In this document: positions 1 to 7,705 of the stretch, piece after piece
How positions within the stretch are numbered: the first letter of the stretch is position 1
How the letters are laid out: every line of letters starts with the position of its first letter
From: CAZTGB01 sp964612965
GTDB lineage: Bacteria; Patescibacteriota; Microgenomatia; UBA8517
Assembly: GCA_964612965.1 (NCBI GenBank)
Contig: CAZTGB010000019.1
Location: 1 to 11,833, forward strand
Reading direction: 5' to 3'
DNA: 11,833 bases
Program-made: the position numbers and the translations under genes
The notes under the pieces: model-generated
Databases searched by the model: none
What the model saw: only the letters and a program-made list of their open reading frames with translations
What the model was told of the DNA's origin: nothing

Positions 1-72
1 TTTCGTGACTCATTTTTAAATATCATAGAGTCCGAAATGTATCGCGTCCTAAACATATATCTTAAGGAGTAG
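1..72 (+). CDS. Possible C-terminal end of an unidentified protein (5' end outside window)
   Basis: From base 1 the first forward frame stays open for 23 residues and ends at TAG (70-72). The other two forward frames stop early. The translated tail (ending NIYLKE) looks like ordinary soluble protein, but it is too short to identify. If real, it overlaps the end of the minus-strand penicillin-binding protein gene by 11 bp tail to tail. Two other convergent pairs in this window overlap in the same way (23 and 21 bp), which makes it more plausible. A chance open stretch of this length cannot be excluded. Confidence 0.3.
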   Translation, partial: FRDSFLNIIESEMYRVLNIYLKE

Positions 73-2581
73 GGGTTGGACTCGCATTAGGATCAGTGTT
101 AACTCCAATTGTTATTGTTGTATCTGATTCCTTCCCGTTTGAATCTTTGGCTTTAGCTCGAAGAGAATAGACTCCATCTGAAAGAGTTATTGAATCAGAA
201 TATGGAGGATTATCAAAATTTCTAATACTGCCTCCATTAACATAGAATTCAACTCTAACTATATCGCTTGTAGATTCCGCCCTAATTTTATAAGTAAAAT
301 TATTCCCAATATTGCTTTTATCTCCTGGGCTATCAAAGTTGACGACAACCGGATTACTTGCCCCGCAATAGTCTGTGGGTGGGTGATATCTGGAGTCTCC
401 CTGTCCATTTAGCCAACTTAATATTCCTTCCTGCCATCTATTGGGAGACCCTGTTGGGTCCTCTTCTTTAAATACAAAGTACTCTTTTTCGTCGTAATTT
501 CCGGAGGCTACATCACCAGGAGTTGCTAGGTTTCCATCATTTTTACACACCTTAAGCTTTGCATGAACTTTATCCTCCCCGGGTTCACTTCCTTTAATGA
601 AATACTCGTCTCGCGCAGGGTAGCCATCATGAGATCTATATCCAGACACTGCATCTATATTTGCACGAATTATGTTATCTGGAACATCAAATCCTTTTGT
701 TTCTTTTCCTTTTAAAGCTTCCAAGACAACCCTTCTCCAGATAGGGGACGCGCCAGATACACCCGATGCCACATTTAACATTTCACTATTGTCATTATTT
801 CCTACCCAAACCCCAACCATAGCATTTCCATCTCCTCCTATTGTCCAGTTATCTTTTTTGTTGTTTGTAGTTCCTGTTTTAACCATCACTTTGCGTCCTG
901 AAATGTTGAGTAGTGAATTGGCTCCGAAAGTATCACGTCGGGCGCTATTGTCAGCTAGAATATCAGCAATTAAAAATGCTTGTTCTTCACTAATCACCCT
1001 TTTCTTCTTTTGGGGTTTTACTTCTTCAAGGACTTTTCCATTTATGTCGGTAACGCTAAGAATTGCAACTGGATCTACTTTGTAACCTTTATTTACAAAT
1101 CCTGAATAGGCTTCAGTCATGTCAAGAAGTTTTACTTCTCCGCCTCCAAGGGTAAGGGATAATCCAACTTTTTTGAGAGTTTCATTGTCGGGCTTAAGGG
1201 TGGTAATACCCATGTCATTGGCGGTTTCAAGAACATCCTTAATTCCAACCATTGCAAGCATTTTTACAGCCGGAATGTTGTACGAATTTCCCAGGGCGTA
1301 TCTAACTTGGACGGGACCCCTAAACTTTCCGTCATAGTTAACTGGTTCATAATCGGGTTGGCCCACTCCACCGGGGAAAACAGTTGCTACATCCATGAGA
1401 AGGGTGGAAGCAGAATAACCTTCTTTAAATGCCGTTACATATGTGAATGGTTTGAATGAAGAGCCGGGCTGCCTTAAAGCTACTGCAACATTATATTGAC
1501 CGTCATAGTCTTCGGCGCTAAAGTCTTTGCTTCCAACCATTGAAAGGATTTCTCCAGTTTCGGGATTAACTGTAACGGCTGCACCATTTGTTATGTGCTG
1601 ACTTTCAACTTTTGAAATTTCTTCAGAAACTATTTCTTGAGCTTTTTCCTGAAGTTCTAGATCAAGGGTTGTGGTAACCTTGAGTCCTCCATTTTCAACT
1701 GCCGCTTCACCATATCTTTCTTCAAGTATTTTTTGAACATACTGGACAAAGTGGGGAGCTTTAAAATCAGCACCTCTTGGTTTAAATTCAACAGAATCAA
1801 CCTGTGAGACGGCTTCTTTCTCTTGATCTTTATTAATATAACCGTCTTCTCTCATTCTTCTTAAGACTTCTTCAGTTCTTTTTACATATGCTTTTGGGGT
1901 TGATGAGTACGGAGAATATGCAGTTGGCCTTTGTGGCATTCCAGCTAGAATTGCTGACTCAACAAGATTAAGATCTGCAACTTTTTTACCAAAGTAAATT
2001 TCAGAAGCACTTTCAACTCCATAAGCAGTTCCTCCGTAGGGAGCTTCATTTAGATACATCTTAAGTATCTCGTCTTTTGAATATTTCCTTTCAATCTGGA
2101 CTGCTAATACAAACTCTTTAATTTTACGGACAACGCTGTAATCTGATGTAAGTAGAACATTCTTAACCAGCTGTTGAGTTAAAGTTGAGCCTCCCTGGGC
2201 GTAGCCCCTAGTAAAAATTCTAGAAAATCCTCTAAGCATTCCAAAGGGATCAAAGCCTGAGTGCTTGTAGAAATTTTTATCTTCTATCGCGATTGTGCCT
2301 TGGCGAAGATAAAGAGGAATGCTATCGAGTTCAACAGGAGTTCTTCTTTTGTCTGAATAGATATCATACAAAGTATTTCCATTTCTATCTAATATTTTTG
2401 TTGAGAATCCATCCTGCCTAACAATTTTATCGGGTGATGGAAGATTAAAAGCCATAAGGGGTAGAACAAAAAAAAGAAAAATAAATCCGCCAATTACTCC
2501 AAAAAAAGCAAGTTTTGCAAAAGCAACATAGCGTTTACTATTTCTTACTGATTGTCTATGCCTTAATCTATCTCTCCACAT
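62..2581 (-). CDS. Bifunctional class A penicillin-binding protein (peptidoglycan glycosyltransferase/transpeptidase)
   Basis: Membrane-anchored enzyme that polymerises lipid II into glycan strands and cross-links the peptides. Numbering is from the ATG at 2581 (839 aa). A short basic cytoplasmic tail is followed by one membrane segment (about 22-45). The GT51 domain (about 60-235) has the EDxxFxxHxG motif with the presumed catalytic Glu100, GGSTLTQQ (130-137), and a second conserved Glu164 in the ERKYSKDE motif. The transpeptidase domain (about 320-625) has S374-S-F-K377, S433-Y-N435 and K568-T-G570. Beyond it lie a linker and an Ig-like beta domain (about 743-826), ending in a Pro-Thr tail. 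A GTG at 2608 would add nine residues. I prefer the ATG because the extra codons add no recognisable sequence and a TATAGA box sits just upstream, but this is not certain. No Shine-Dalgarno is seen at either start. The family assignment is firm; the PBP1A/1B subclass is not. Confidence 0.95.
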   Translation of the reverse strand: MWRDRLRHRQSVRNSKRYVAFAKLAFFGVIGGFIFLFFVLPLMAFNLPSPDKIVRQDGFSTKILDRNGNTLYDIYSDKRRTPVELDSIPLYLRQGTIAIEDKNFYKHSGFDPFGMLRGFSRIFTRGYAQGGSTLTQQLVKNVLLTSDYSVVRKIKEFVLAVQIERKYSKDEILKMYLNEAPYGGTAYGVESASEIYFGKKVADLNLVESAILAGMPQRPTAYSPYSSTPKAYVKRTEEVLRRMREDGYINKDQEKEAVSQVDSVEFKPRGADFKAPHFVQYVQKILEERYGEAAVENGGLKVTTTLDLELQEKAQEIVSEEISKVESQHITNGAAVTVNPETGEILSMVGSKDFSAEDYDGQYNVAVALRQPGSSFKPFTYVTAFKEGYSASTLLMDVATVFPGGVGQPDYEPVNYDGKFRGPVQVRYALGNSYNIPAVKMLAMVGIKDVLETANDMGITTLKPDNETLKKVGLSLTLGGGEVKLLDMTEAYSGFVNKGYKVDPVAILSVTDINGKVLEEVKPQKKKRVISEEQAFLIADILADNSARRDTFGANSLLNISGRKVMVKTGTTNNKKDNWTIGGDGNAMVGVWVGNNDNSEMLNVASGVSGASPIWRRVVLEALKGKETKGFDVPDNIIRANIDAVSGYRSHDGYPARDEYFIKGSEPGEDKVHAKLKVCKNDGNLATPGDVASGNYDEKEYFVFKEEDPTGSPNRWQEGILSWLNGQGDSRYHPPTDYCGASNPVVVNFDSPGDKSNIGNNFTYKIRAESTSDIVRVEFYVNGGSIRNFDNPPYSDSITLSDGVYSLRAKAKDSNGKESDTTITIGVNTDPNASPTPTP

Positions 2582-2608
2582 ATATTCTATATAAATAATG
2601 GGTGACAC

Positions 2609-2627
2609 AAAATTCTAAAAGAATTTT
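2609..2627. promoter_or_regulatory. AT-rich perfect inverted repeat upstream of the penicillin-binding protein gene
   Basis: Bases 2609-2616 (AAAATTCT) and 2620-2627 (AGAATTTT) are perfect 8-bp inverted repeats around a three-base AAA loop. The element sits in the divergent region between the penicillin-binding protein gene and the + strand operon, directly before the alternative GTG at 2608 and about 28-46 bp upstream of the ATG at 2581. It could be an operator. On the + strand it is followed by only two T residues, so it makes a poor terminator. The low sequence complexity means chance is possible. Confidence 0.3.
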
Positions 2628-2674
2628 TTATCTCACCACATTTATCTGATACATTCTAGCAAATTAAGATACGG

Positions 2675-2703
2675 TTGACCAATAAAACATGAGAAACTAA
2701 TAT
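2675..2703 (+). promoter_or_regulatory. Sigma-70-type promoter of the tyrS-recG-rnc operon
   Basis: TTGACC (2675-2680) is separated by exactly 17 bases from TAATAT (2698-2703), close to the TTGACA-17-TATAAT consensus. The expected start of transcription, about seven bases after the -10 box, is near 2710, which coincides with the ATG at 2709. The mRNA should therefore be leaderless or nearly so, in agreement with the missing Shine-Dalgarno. It is the only strong promoter I see ahead of the ten-gene run. Confidence 0.7.
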
Positions 2704-2708
2704 GAATT

Positions 2709-2996
2709 ATGACAAAATTTAAAATTAAGAATCCAAACGCAGTTGTAACAAACAAGGCTTTATATGAAGCAGTTGATGTGCTTGTTCAGTGGACGGACGG
2801 ATTGATTAAGGAGCAAAATACTAACTTAAATAAACGCTTTGATAAAATTGATAAAAATCTTAAGGAAGTAAAAACTGAAATTTCTTGGGTTAAGGATGAT
2901 ATTAAAGGGCTAACTGCAGACCTACCAGATGCAGTAACCAAAACAGAATTTAATAAACTTCAAAGTAAGGTGGATAAATATCCCCAAACGAATTAG
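2709..2996 (+). CDS. Small coiled-coil protein, function unknown
   Basis: A 95-residue charged, lysine-rich protein with no signal peptide, membrane segment or cysteine. Residues about 17-90 are predicted from the pattern to be helical; 33-66 carries a heptad-like spacing of hydrophobic residues among K, D and E, suggesting a coiled coil and self-association. I recognise no catalytic motif. The ATG lies five bases after a good -10 box, and the stop is eight bases before the tyrS ATG, so this is the first gene of the operon. Short coiled-coil proteins of this kind are common unannotated genes in Candidate Phyla Radiation genomes. The gene call is sound because of the promoter, position and amino-acid composition; the function is unknown. 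Confidence 0.75.
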   Translation: MTKFKIKNPNAVVTNKALYEAVDVLVQWTDGLIKEQNTNLNKRFDKIDKNLKEVKTEISWVKDDIKGLTADLPDAVTKTEFNKLQSKVDKYPQTN

Positions 2997-3004
2997 AATT
3001 GGTT

Positions 3005-4177
3005 ATGGACATAAATGAAGTTTTAACTAGGGGGGTAACGAACATTATTCCCGAACAGAAAAAATTAAAAGAATTGTTAAGTTCTGGAAAAAGACTTAAT
3101 GTTTATCTTGGAATAGATCCTACCGCAACAAGAATTCATTTAGGAAATGCAGTCGCTCTAAGAAAACTTCAGCAGTTTGTTGAGCTTGGGCATAATGTAA
3201 CTTTCATAATAGGGGACGCTACAGCCCTAATTGGAGATACATCCGATAAAGAAAGTGAACGGCCAATTTTAACTCCAGAGGAAATTAAGGAGAATTTCAA
3301 AACATACAAAGACCAGGCAAGCAAAATTGTCGATTTTTCTAAAGTTAAAATAAAATTTAATAGTGAATGGTTGAGCAAACTTGGATTTGTTGAAACAATA
3401 AAACTGGCGCAGAATTTTTCATTCGGTGACTTTGCTGGCCGAGAACTCGTTAAAAAGAGGTTAAGTGACAAAAAAAGAGTTGGTCTTCATGAAGCTTTGT
3501 ATCCTGCTATGCAGGGATATGACAGCTACTATCTTGATACTGATGTGCAAATTGGTGGAGCAGATCAAACCTTCAACATGCAAGCAGGGAGAATTTTACA
3601 AAAGAACCTTAGAAACAAAGAGTCTTTTATTTTAGTTACAGGTTACCTTGAGGGAACTGATGGCAGAAAAATGAGCAAGAGTTGGGGAAATGCCATCTGG
3701 TTAACTGACACGCCAACTGAAATGTATGGAAAGATTATGTCAGTTAATGATGATCTAATTGAGACTTATTTCTTACTTGCGACCAATTTAACACCTGAAG
3801 AAATTTCTAAAATAGATATCGAATCAAATCCCTTGGGAGCAAAGAAAAAGTTGGCATTTCAAATAGTTAAAGAGTTGTGTGGAGAAAATGCCGCAAATGA
3901 AGCTCAGGAAGCTTTCAAAAACACTTTCCAGAAAAAAGAAATGCCAACTGAAATGAAAGAAGTAAAAGTAAAAGAAAATTCCCTTGCTCTTCTTGATCTA
4001 ATATTTGCTACAAAACTAGTTTCATCAAGAAGTGAAGCCAAAAGACTTATTCAACAAAAAGCAGTTGACATTAATGGGGTCGTAAAAGAAAACCCAACCG
4101 AGGCAATTGAAGTAGGGAAGAGTGGAGTTATAGTTAAAATTGGTAAAACAAAGTTTGTTAAAATAATTTCAAAATGA
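3005..4177 (+). CDS. tyrS: Tyrosyl-tRNA synthetase
   Basis: Class I aminoacyl-tRNA synthetase that charges tRNA-Tyr with tyrosine in the cytoplasm; 390 aa, the usual bacterial length. The Rossmann catalytic domain shows the HIGH-type motif as HLGN (45-48), the tyrosine-pocket stretch YDSYYLDTD-QIGGADQ (172-188) and KMSKS (222-226). An alpha-helical anticodon-binding region follows. A C-terminal S4-like RNA-binding domain (about 327-388) is recognisable from SSRSEAKRLIQQKAVDINGV. The ATG at 3005 is preferred; a TTG six bases upstream would add only two residues. No Shine-Dalgarno is visible. The TGA stop overlaps the ATG of the following miniprotein (ATGA), which suggests coupled translation. 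Confidence 0.97.
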   Translation: MDINEVLTRGVTNIIPEQKKLKELLSSGKRLNVYLGIDPTATRIHLGNAVALRKLQQFVELGHNVTFIIGDATALIGDTSDKESERPILTPEEIKENFKTYKDQASKIVDFSKVKIKFNSEWLSKLGFVETIKLAQNFSFGDFAGRELVKKRLSDKKRVGLHEALYPAMQGYDSYYLDTDVQIGGADQTFNMQAGRILQKNLRNKESFILVTGYLEGTDGRKMSKSWGNAIWLTDTPTEMYGKIMSVNDDLIETYFLLATNLTPEEISKIDIESNPLGAKKKLAFQIVKELCGENAANEAQEAFKNTFQKKEMPTEMKEVKVKENSLALLDLIFATKLVSSRSEAKRLIQQKAVDINGVVKENPTEAIEVGKSGVIVKIGKTKFVKIISK

Positions 4178-4278
4178 TATCAAAAAGAGCAAAAAAAGTT
4201 TTTGTTGTGATAACAATAATTGCTGGGGTCTCACTTCTTTTTGGATCTTTCTTGCCTTTCCTACCTTTCTTCCAGTAA
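4174..4278 (+). CDS. 34-residue single-pass membrane miniprotein
   Basis: The ATG overlaps the tyrS stop as ATGA (4174-4177), and the frame runs 34 codons to TAA (4276-4278), filling most of the gap before recG. The translation has a basic N-terminus (K4, R5, K7, K8), a hydrophobic segment of about 19 residues (9-27) and a short tail of the type FLPFLPFF. This is the layout of a one-pass membrane peptide whose positive end stays inside. A non-coding 100-base stretch would rarely give positive charges, a membrane span and a coupled start together. No family is recognised. The position between tyrS and recG says it is co-expressed, not what it does. Confidence 0.55.
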   Translation: MISKRAKKVFVVITIIAGVSLLFGSFLPFLPFFQ

Positions 4279-4291
4279 TATCGGATTTAGG

Positions 4292-6303
4292 ATGGATTTA
4301 AATACTCCCTTAATCGAGATTAAAAGCATTGGACCAATTTATCTTAAACGGCTTGAAAAGCTTGGGCTCGTAACTGTGAATGACTTTCTAAATCATCTCC
4401 CTCACAGGTATGAAGACTTCTCACTTTTAACTAACACCTCTAAGATTCAAGTTGGAGAAGTTGTTACTATTCATGGCGAAATAGCATCACTTAGGAATGT
4501 GTTTACAAAACGAGGTCTTCGTATGCAAATTGGAGCTATTAAAGATTCATTTGGCCGTCTTCCAGTTATTTGGTTTAATCAACCATACCTTGTCAAGATG
4601 TTATATCCAGGGAAAAAAGTTTCACTCTCAGGTAAAATTCAGTCTTTTTCGGGTCACCCTGCTCTTATTTCTCCTGAATATGAAATGTTGGGTGGAGATG
4701 ACAATACAATACATACTGGGGCATTAGTTCCCATTTACCCTGAAACTTCGGGTCTTTCCTCAAAATGGATTAGAAGCAAAATGAGAATAATTTTTAATTT
4801 TGTTGATAAATCTTTAGTCGAATTTCTTTCAAAGGAGGATCTTGTCAAATATGAATTAGGGAATATTAGGTCATCATACAAATCAGTTCACTTTCCGAAG
4901 AAAATCAAAGAAACAGAATTGGGACGAAAGAGACTTTCCTTTAATGAACTTCTTTTTCTTCAAATTAGATCCCTTGCCAGAAAACTTAACTTACAAAACA
5001 CTCAAAGTACGTATAAGCTAACTTCAAACAAAAAGGTAGTCAAAGAATTTATTGGCACGTTTCCATTTTCCTTAACCCAATCACAAAAAGGCGCAATTGA
5101 TGAAACTTTAGCCGATATTTCAAAGGCAAATCCAATGAATAGGCTTCTTGAGGGCGATGTGGGAAGTGGAAAGACTGTAGTTGCTGCAACTGCCGCTTTT
5201 GTAGTTTTTATTAATGGCTATCAAAGTGTCTTTATGGCGCCAACTCAAATTTTAGCCTCTCAGCATTTTGAAACTTTAAGTAAACTTTTAGCCCCTTATA
5301 AAGTAAGGATTTCACTAATTACATCAAGTCTTAAAAAGGAAGATTTGGGGAGGGTTGATATTTTTGTTGGAACCCATGCCCTAATCCATCAGAAGCTTAA
5401 ACTAGATAAGGTTGCTTTAGTTGTTATTGATGAGCAGCATAGATTTGGAGTTGAGCAGCGAAAACATTTAGTTAAAAAGTCTGGAAAGAAATTGATCTCA
5501 CCACATGTACTAACTATGACTGCAACTCCAATTCCAAGAACCATAACTCAAATTGTTTATGGAGATCTTGATCTTTCGGTCTTAACCGATATGCCAAAGG
5601 GAAGACTAAAAGTGCAAACTCATATAGNNNNNNNNNNCAGGCAAAGCGAAAAGATGCATATAACTGGATAGCGAAAGAAATTAAAACAAATAAATCTCAG
5701 GCATTTATCATTTGCCCTTTAATTGAGGAAAGTACCATTGAGACAATGCAGGATGTTCGCGCGGTAAAATCAGAATACGAAAAACTTAAGAAAATTTTTA
5801 AAGATTTAAAGCTGGGACTTCTTCATGGAAAACTTAAACCTAAAGAGAAGGAAGAAGTATTAAATGATTTCAGAGGTGGAAAGCTTGATATATTAGTAGC
5901 CACCCCAGTTGTAGAAGTTGGAATTGATATACCAAACGCAACTATTATGGCAATTGAGGCCTCTGAACGCTTTGGCCTTGCCCAACTACATCAGTTAAGA
6001 GGGAGGGTCGGGCGTGGAACAAAGAAATCATACTGTCTACTTTTTAGTGAGGTCAAAAACTCAAGAAGATTAACTGCCATGACAAAAACCTCTTCAGGAT
6101 TTGAACTGGCTGAACTTGATTTAAAGTTGAGGGGACCTGGGGAGATATTTGGAACACGTCAGCACGGCTTCCCTGAGCTTAAAATTGCTGATTGGTCCAT
6201 GACAAAAATGATCAAAGATACAAAGGAACTAGCTACCAAAATCATATCCTCTGGCAATTATTCTAGCTTTAAGTTAAAATATACTCATGGTTCCATTACC
6301 TAA
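4292..6303 (+). CDS. recG: ATP-dependent DNA helicase RecG (interrupted by an assembly gap)
   Basis: Double-stranded DNA translocase that remodels stalled replication forks and branched recombination intermediates. The start is the ATG at 4292 (MDLNTPL), where homology to RecG begins; an upstream in-frame ATG at 4220 would cross the miniprotein gene. The N-terminal helical and OB-fold wedge domain (about 1-170) is followed by helicase domain 1 with Walker A GDVGSGKT (288-295), the DEQH box (380-383) and TATPIPRT (410-417). Ten N at 5628-5637 interrupt codon 446. After it, domain 2 resumes from 5638 (QAKRKDAYNWI), with VATPVVEVGIDIPNA and QLHQLRGRVGRG. The frame differs across the gap only because 10 N is a placeholder length, so this is one gene of about 668 residues, not two broken ones. 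The end overlaps rpmF by 17 bases. Confidence 0.93.
5628..5637. other. Assembly gap (10 N) inside recG
   Basis: The reading frame before the run (codons starting at 4292 plus multiples of three) and that after it (starting at 5638) are out of register if exactly ten bases are assumed. Known RecG proteins have only a few residues between the MPxGR strand and the following KR helix. The true missing length is therefore probably small, for instance five bases after the G at 5627. It is an unknown-length scaffolding placeholder, not biological sequence. Confidence 0.95.
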
Positions 6304-6448
6304 AAAGAAGCATACAAGAGGAAGATCTGGGCGTCGCCATGGTGGACAAACAAAAATGGCTTTGCCTAATTTAATGAAATGCAGTAATTGTGGAAAACTT
6401 AGAGAATCTCACACAGCCTGTTCGTATTGCGGTCATTACGGAAAGTAA
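6287..6448 (+). CDS. rpmF: Ribosomal protein bL32
   Basis: A 53-residue large-subunit protein starting at the ATG at 6287, inside the last 17 bases of recG in another frame, and ending at TAA 6446-6448. The N-terminal part is strongly basic (PKKKHTRGRSGRR, rRNA-binding). The C-terminal half carries a four-cysteine zinc ribbon: C32-x2-C35 and C45-x2-C48. Length, charge and zinc ribbon match bL32; the end (HYGK) is typical. The Cys4 version binds zinc, in contrast to Cys-free paralogues known in some bacteria. It lies between recG and nusB and has no leader of its own. Confidence 0.95.
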   Translation: MVPLPKKKHTRGRSGRRHGGQTKMALPNLMKCSNCGKLRESHTACSYCGHYGK

Positions 6449-6473
6449 ACAACTATACCCAAATTAGAAATTT

Positions 6474-6833
6474 GTGAAAACTGCAACAGATCCAAGACAT
6501 ATAAAAAGGCGAGAAGCCATTAAGGTTCTTTTTGCTCAAGACTTCACTCGTCAACCAAATTTATCTGAGATTGTAAAAGGAATTATTTCCAAAAAGAAAA
6601 GTATAGACGCAAAAATTCAAAAGGCTGCCCCAACGTGGCCAATTGATCACCTTAATAAAATTGATTTAGCTATCTTACGCTTAGCTGTATATGAACTTGG
6701 CAAATCTGAAATCCCACCAAAAGTTGTTATTGATGAGGCAGTTGAGCTTGCGAAAGAATACGGAGCTGAATCTTCCCCTTCCTTTATTAATGGTGTATTA
6801 GGTACAATATTCAGTGATGAGGGAAAAGACTGA
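6474..6833 (+). CDS. nusB: Transcription antitermination factor NusB
   Basis: All-helical RNA-binding protein that, with NusE (S10), binds boxA in the rRNA leader and promotes antitermination and ribosome assembly. It has 119 residues, slightly shorter than the E. coli protein (139). Visible family signatures are RREAIKVLFAQDF (12-24) in the first helix, IDLAILRLAVYEL (63-75), and IPPKVVIDEAVELAKEYG (80-97) followed by SFINGVLG (103-110). The start is GTG at 6474, since homology begins only a few residues later and no in-frame ATG precedes it. No Shine-Dalgarno is seen. The 25-base gap after rpmF is the largest in this part of the operon. The end overlaps the next gene by 17 bases. Confidence 0.93.
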   Translation: MKTATDPRHIKRREAIKVLFAQDFTRQPNLSEIVKGIISKKKSIDAKIQKAAPTWPIDHLNKIDLAILRLAVYELGKSEIPPKVVIDEAVELAKEYGAESSPSFINGVLGTIFSDEGKD

Positions 6834-7047
6834 CATTGGCTTTACCGTAACAAGATTACTATCTGATTTTTTGGGGGTTGAGCCCGCCGACATCACTCCT
6901 GACGATTCTTTGGTCGAGGATCTTCATATGAGCGCTTCTGATTTAACTGATTTTGTTGAGATTATGACGACAGCCGGAATTGACACCTCAAAACTAGATA
7001 TGACAGAGGTTGAAACCTTAGCTGACTTATATGACAAACTTGTCTAA
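6817..7047 (+). CDS. Acyl-carrier-protein-like protein, phosphopantetheine site doubtful
   Basis: A 76-residue acidic protein. The start is ATG 6817; a GTG directly before it (6814) would add one residue. Its layout matches acyl carrier proteins: first helix with LLSDFLGV, a loop with the D-SLVEDL motif (30-36), then helix II (DLTDFVEIM) and a final TLADLYDKL helix. In canonical proteins the DSL motif directly after VEDLGA carries the serine for 4'-phosphopantetheine. Here the corresponding stretch reads HMSASDL, two residues longer, and alignment backwards from helix II puts Asp, not Ser, at that place; Ser41 is adjacent. It may be unmodified, or use Ser41 or Ser39. acpP next to rnc is a known arrangement in Firmicutes and others, which supports the family call. 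Overlaps nusB and rnc by 17 bases each. Confidence 0.75.
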   Translation: MREKTDIGFTVTRLLSDFLGVEPADITPDDSLVEDLHMSASDLTDFVEIMTTAGIDTSKLDMTEVETLADLYDKLV

Positions 7048-7705
7048 TTTATTCAAAAATAAAGAACTTTTTGACCTAGCTTTAACTCATAGGTCTTGGG
7101 TTAATGAACATAAAAATGTTCGTAAATCAAACGAGAGATTAGAGTTTTTAGGGGATGCAGTTTTAGAATTTATAGTTTCGAGGGAGATTTATTCTGCATA
7201 CCCCGATGAAGAGGAGGGCTTTTTGACAGCGCTTCGAGCAAATTTGGTTAATACTACATCACTTGCTGATATTGCCAATAAACTTGAGCTTGGGCGCATA
7301 ATCCATTTATCAAAGGGGGAAGAAGAGGGCGGCGGACGTACTAATAATTCACTTCTAGCTGATACTGTTGAGGCCATTATTGGAGCTCTTTTTATGGATC
7401 AGGGAATAGACAAGGCTGAGGAATTTATTTATGACAATTTACTAATAAATCTCGCCGAACGTGCAAAACTTCCTCTAAAGGATTCAAAGAGCTTGCTTCA
7501 AGAGTATGTTCAGTCAAAAGGTCTTTCCACACCTAAATATAAAGTAATAAGTGAAACTGGCCCGGATCACAGCAAGGAGTTTGTAATCGAAGCTGTAGTC
7601 GGAGACAAAACATGGGGCAGGGGAGATGGAAAAAGTAAAGCAACTGCTCAACAAGAGGCTGCAAAAAATGCTCTAGATGTGATACAATCCAAATCCAATG
7701 GTTAA
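7031..7705 (+). CDS. rnc: Ribonuclease III
   Basis: Double-strand-specific endoribonuclease that processes rRNA precursors and structured mRNAs; 224 aa, the usual length. The catalytic domain contains the signature NERLEFLGD (34-42) with Glu38 and Asp42, and the second acidic pair Asp111/Glu114 in LLADTVEAIIGALF. These four are the metal-binding residues of the dimeric active site. The C-terminal double-stranded-RNA-binding domain (about 151-219) shows the expected KSLLQEYVQ start, the YKVISETGPDH strand-loop and the KATAQQEAAKNAL helix. The ATG at 7031 lies inside the end of the preceding gene (17-base overlap), and the stop overlaps the rpsP start by 8 bases. No Shine-Dalgarno is visible. 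Confidence 0.97.
   Translation: MTNLSNLFKNKELFDLALTHRSWVNEHKNVRKSNERLEFLGDAVLEFIVSREIYSAYPDEEEGFLTALRANLVNTTSLADIANKLELGRIIHLSKGEEEGGGRTNNSLLADTVEAIIGALFMDQGIDKAEEFIYDNLLINLAERAKLPLKDSKSLLQEYVQSKGLSTPKYKVISETGPDHSKEFVIEAVVGDKTWGRGDGKSKATAQQEAAKNALDVIQSKSNG

Noticed and set aside
672..1337. Two forward reading frames (672-1085 and 1119-1337) opposite the penicillin-binding protein gene
   Set aside because: They lie antisense to strongly conserved transpeptidase motifs, have no promoter or recognisable domain, and their composition is that of a reverse-complement shadow.
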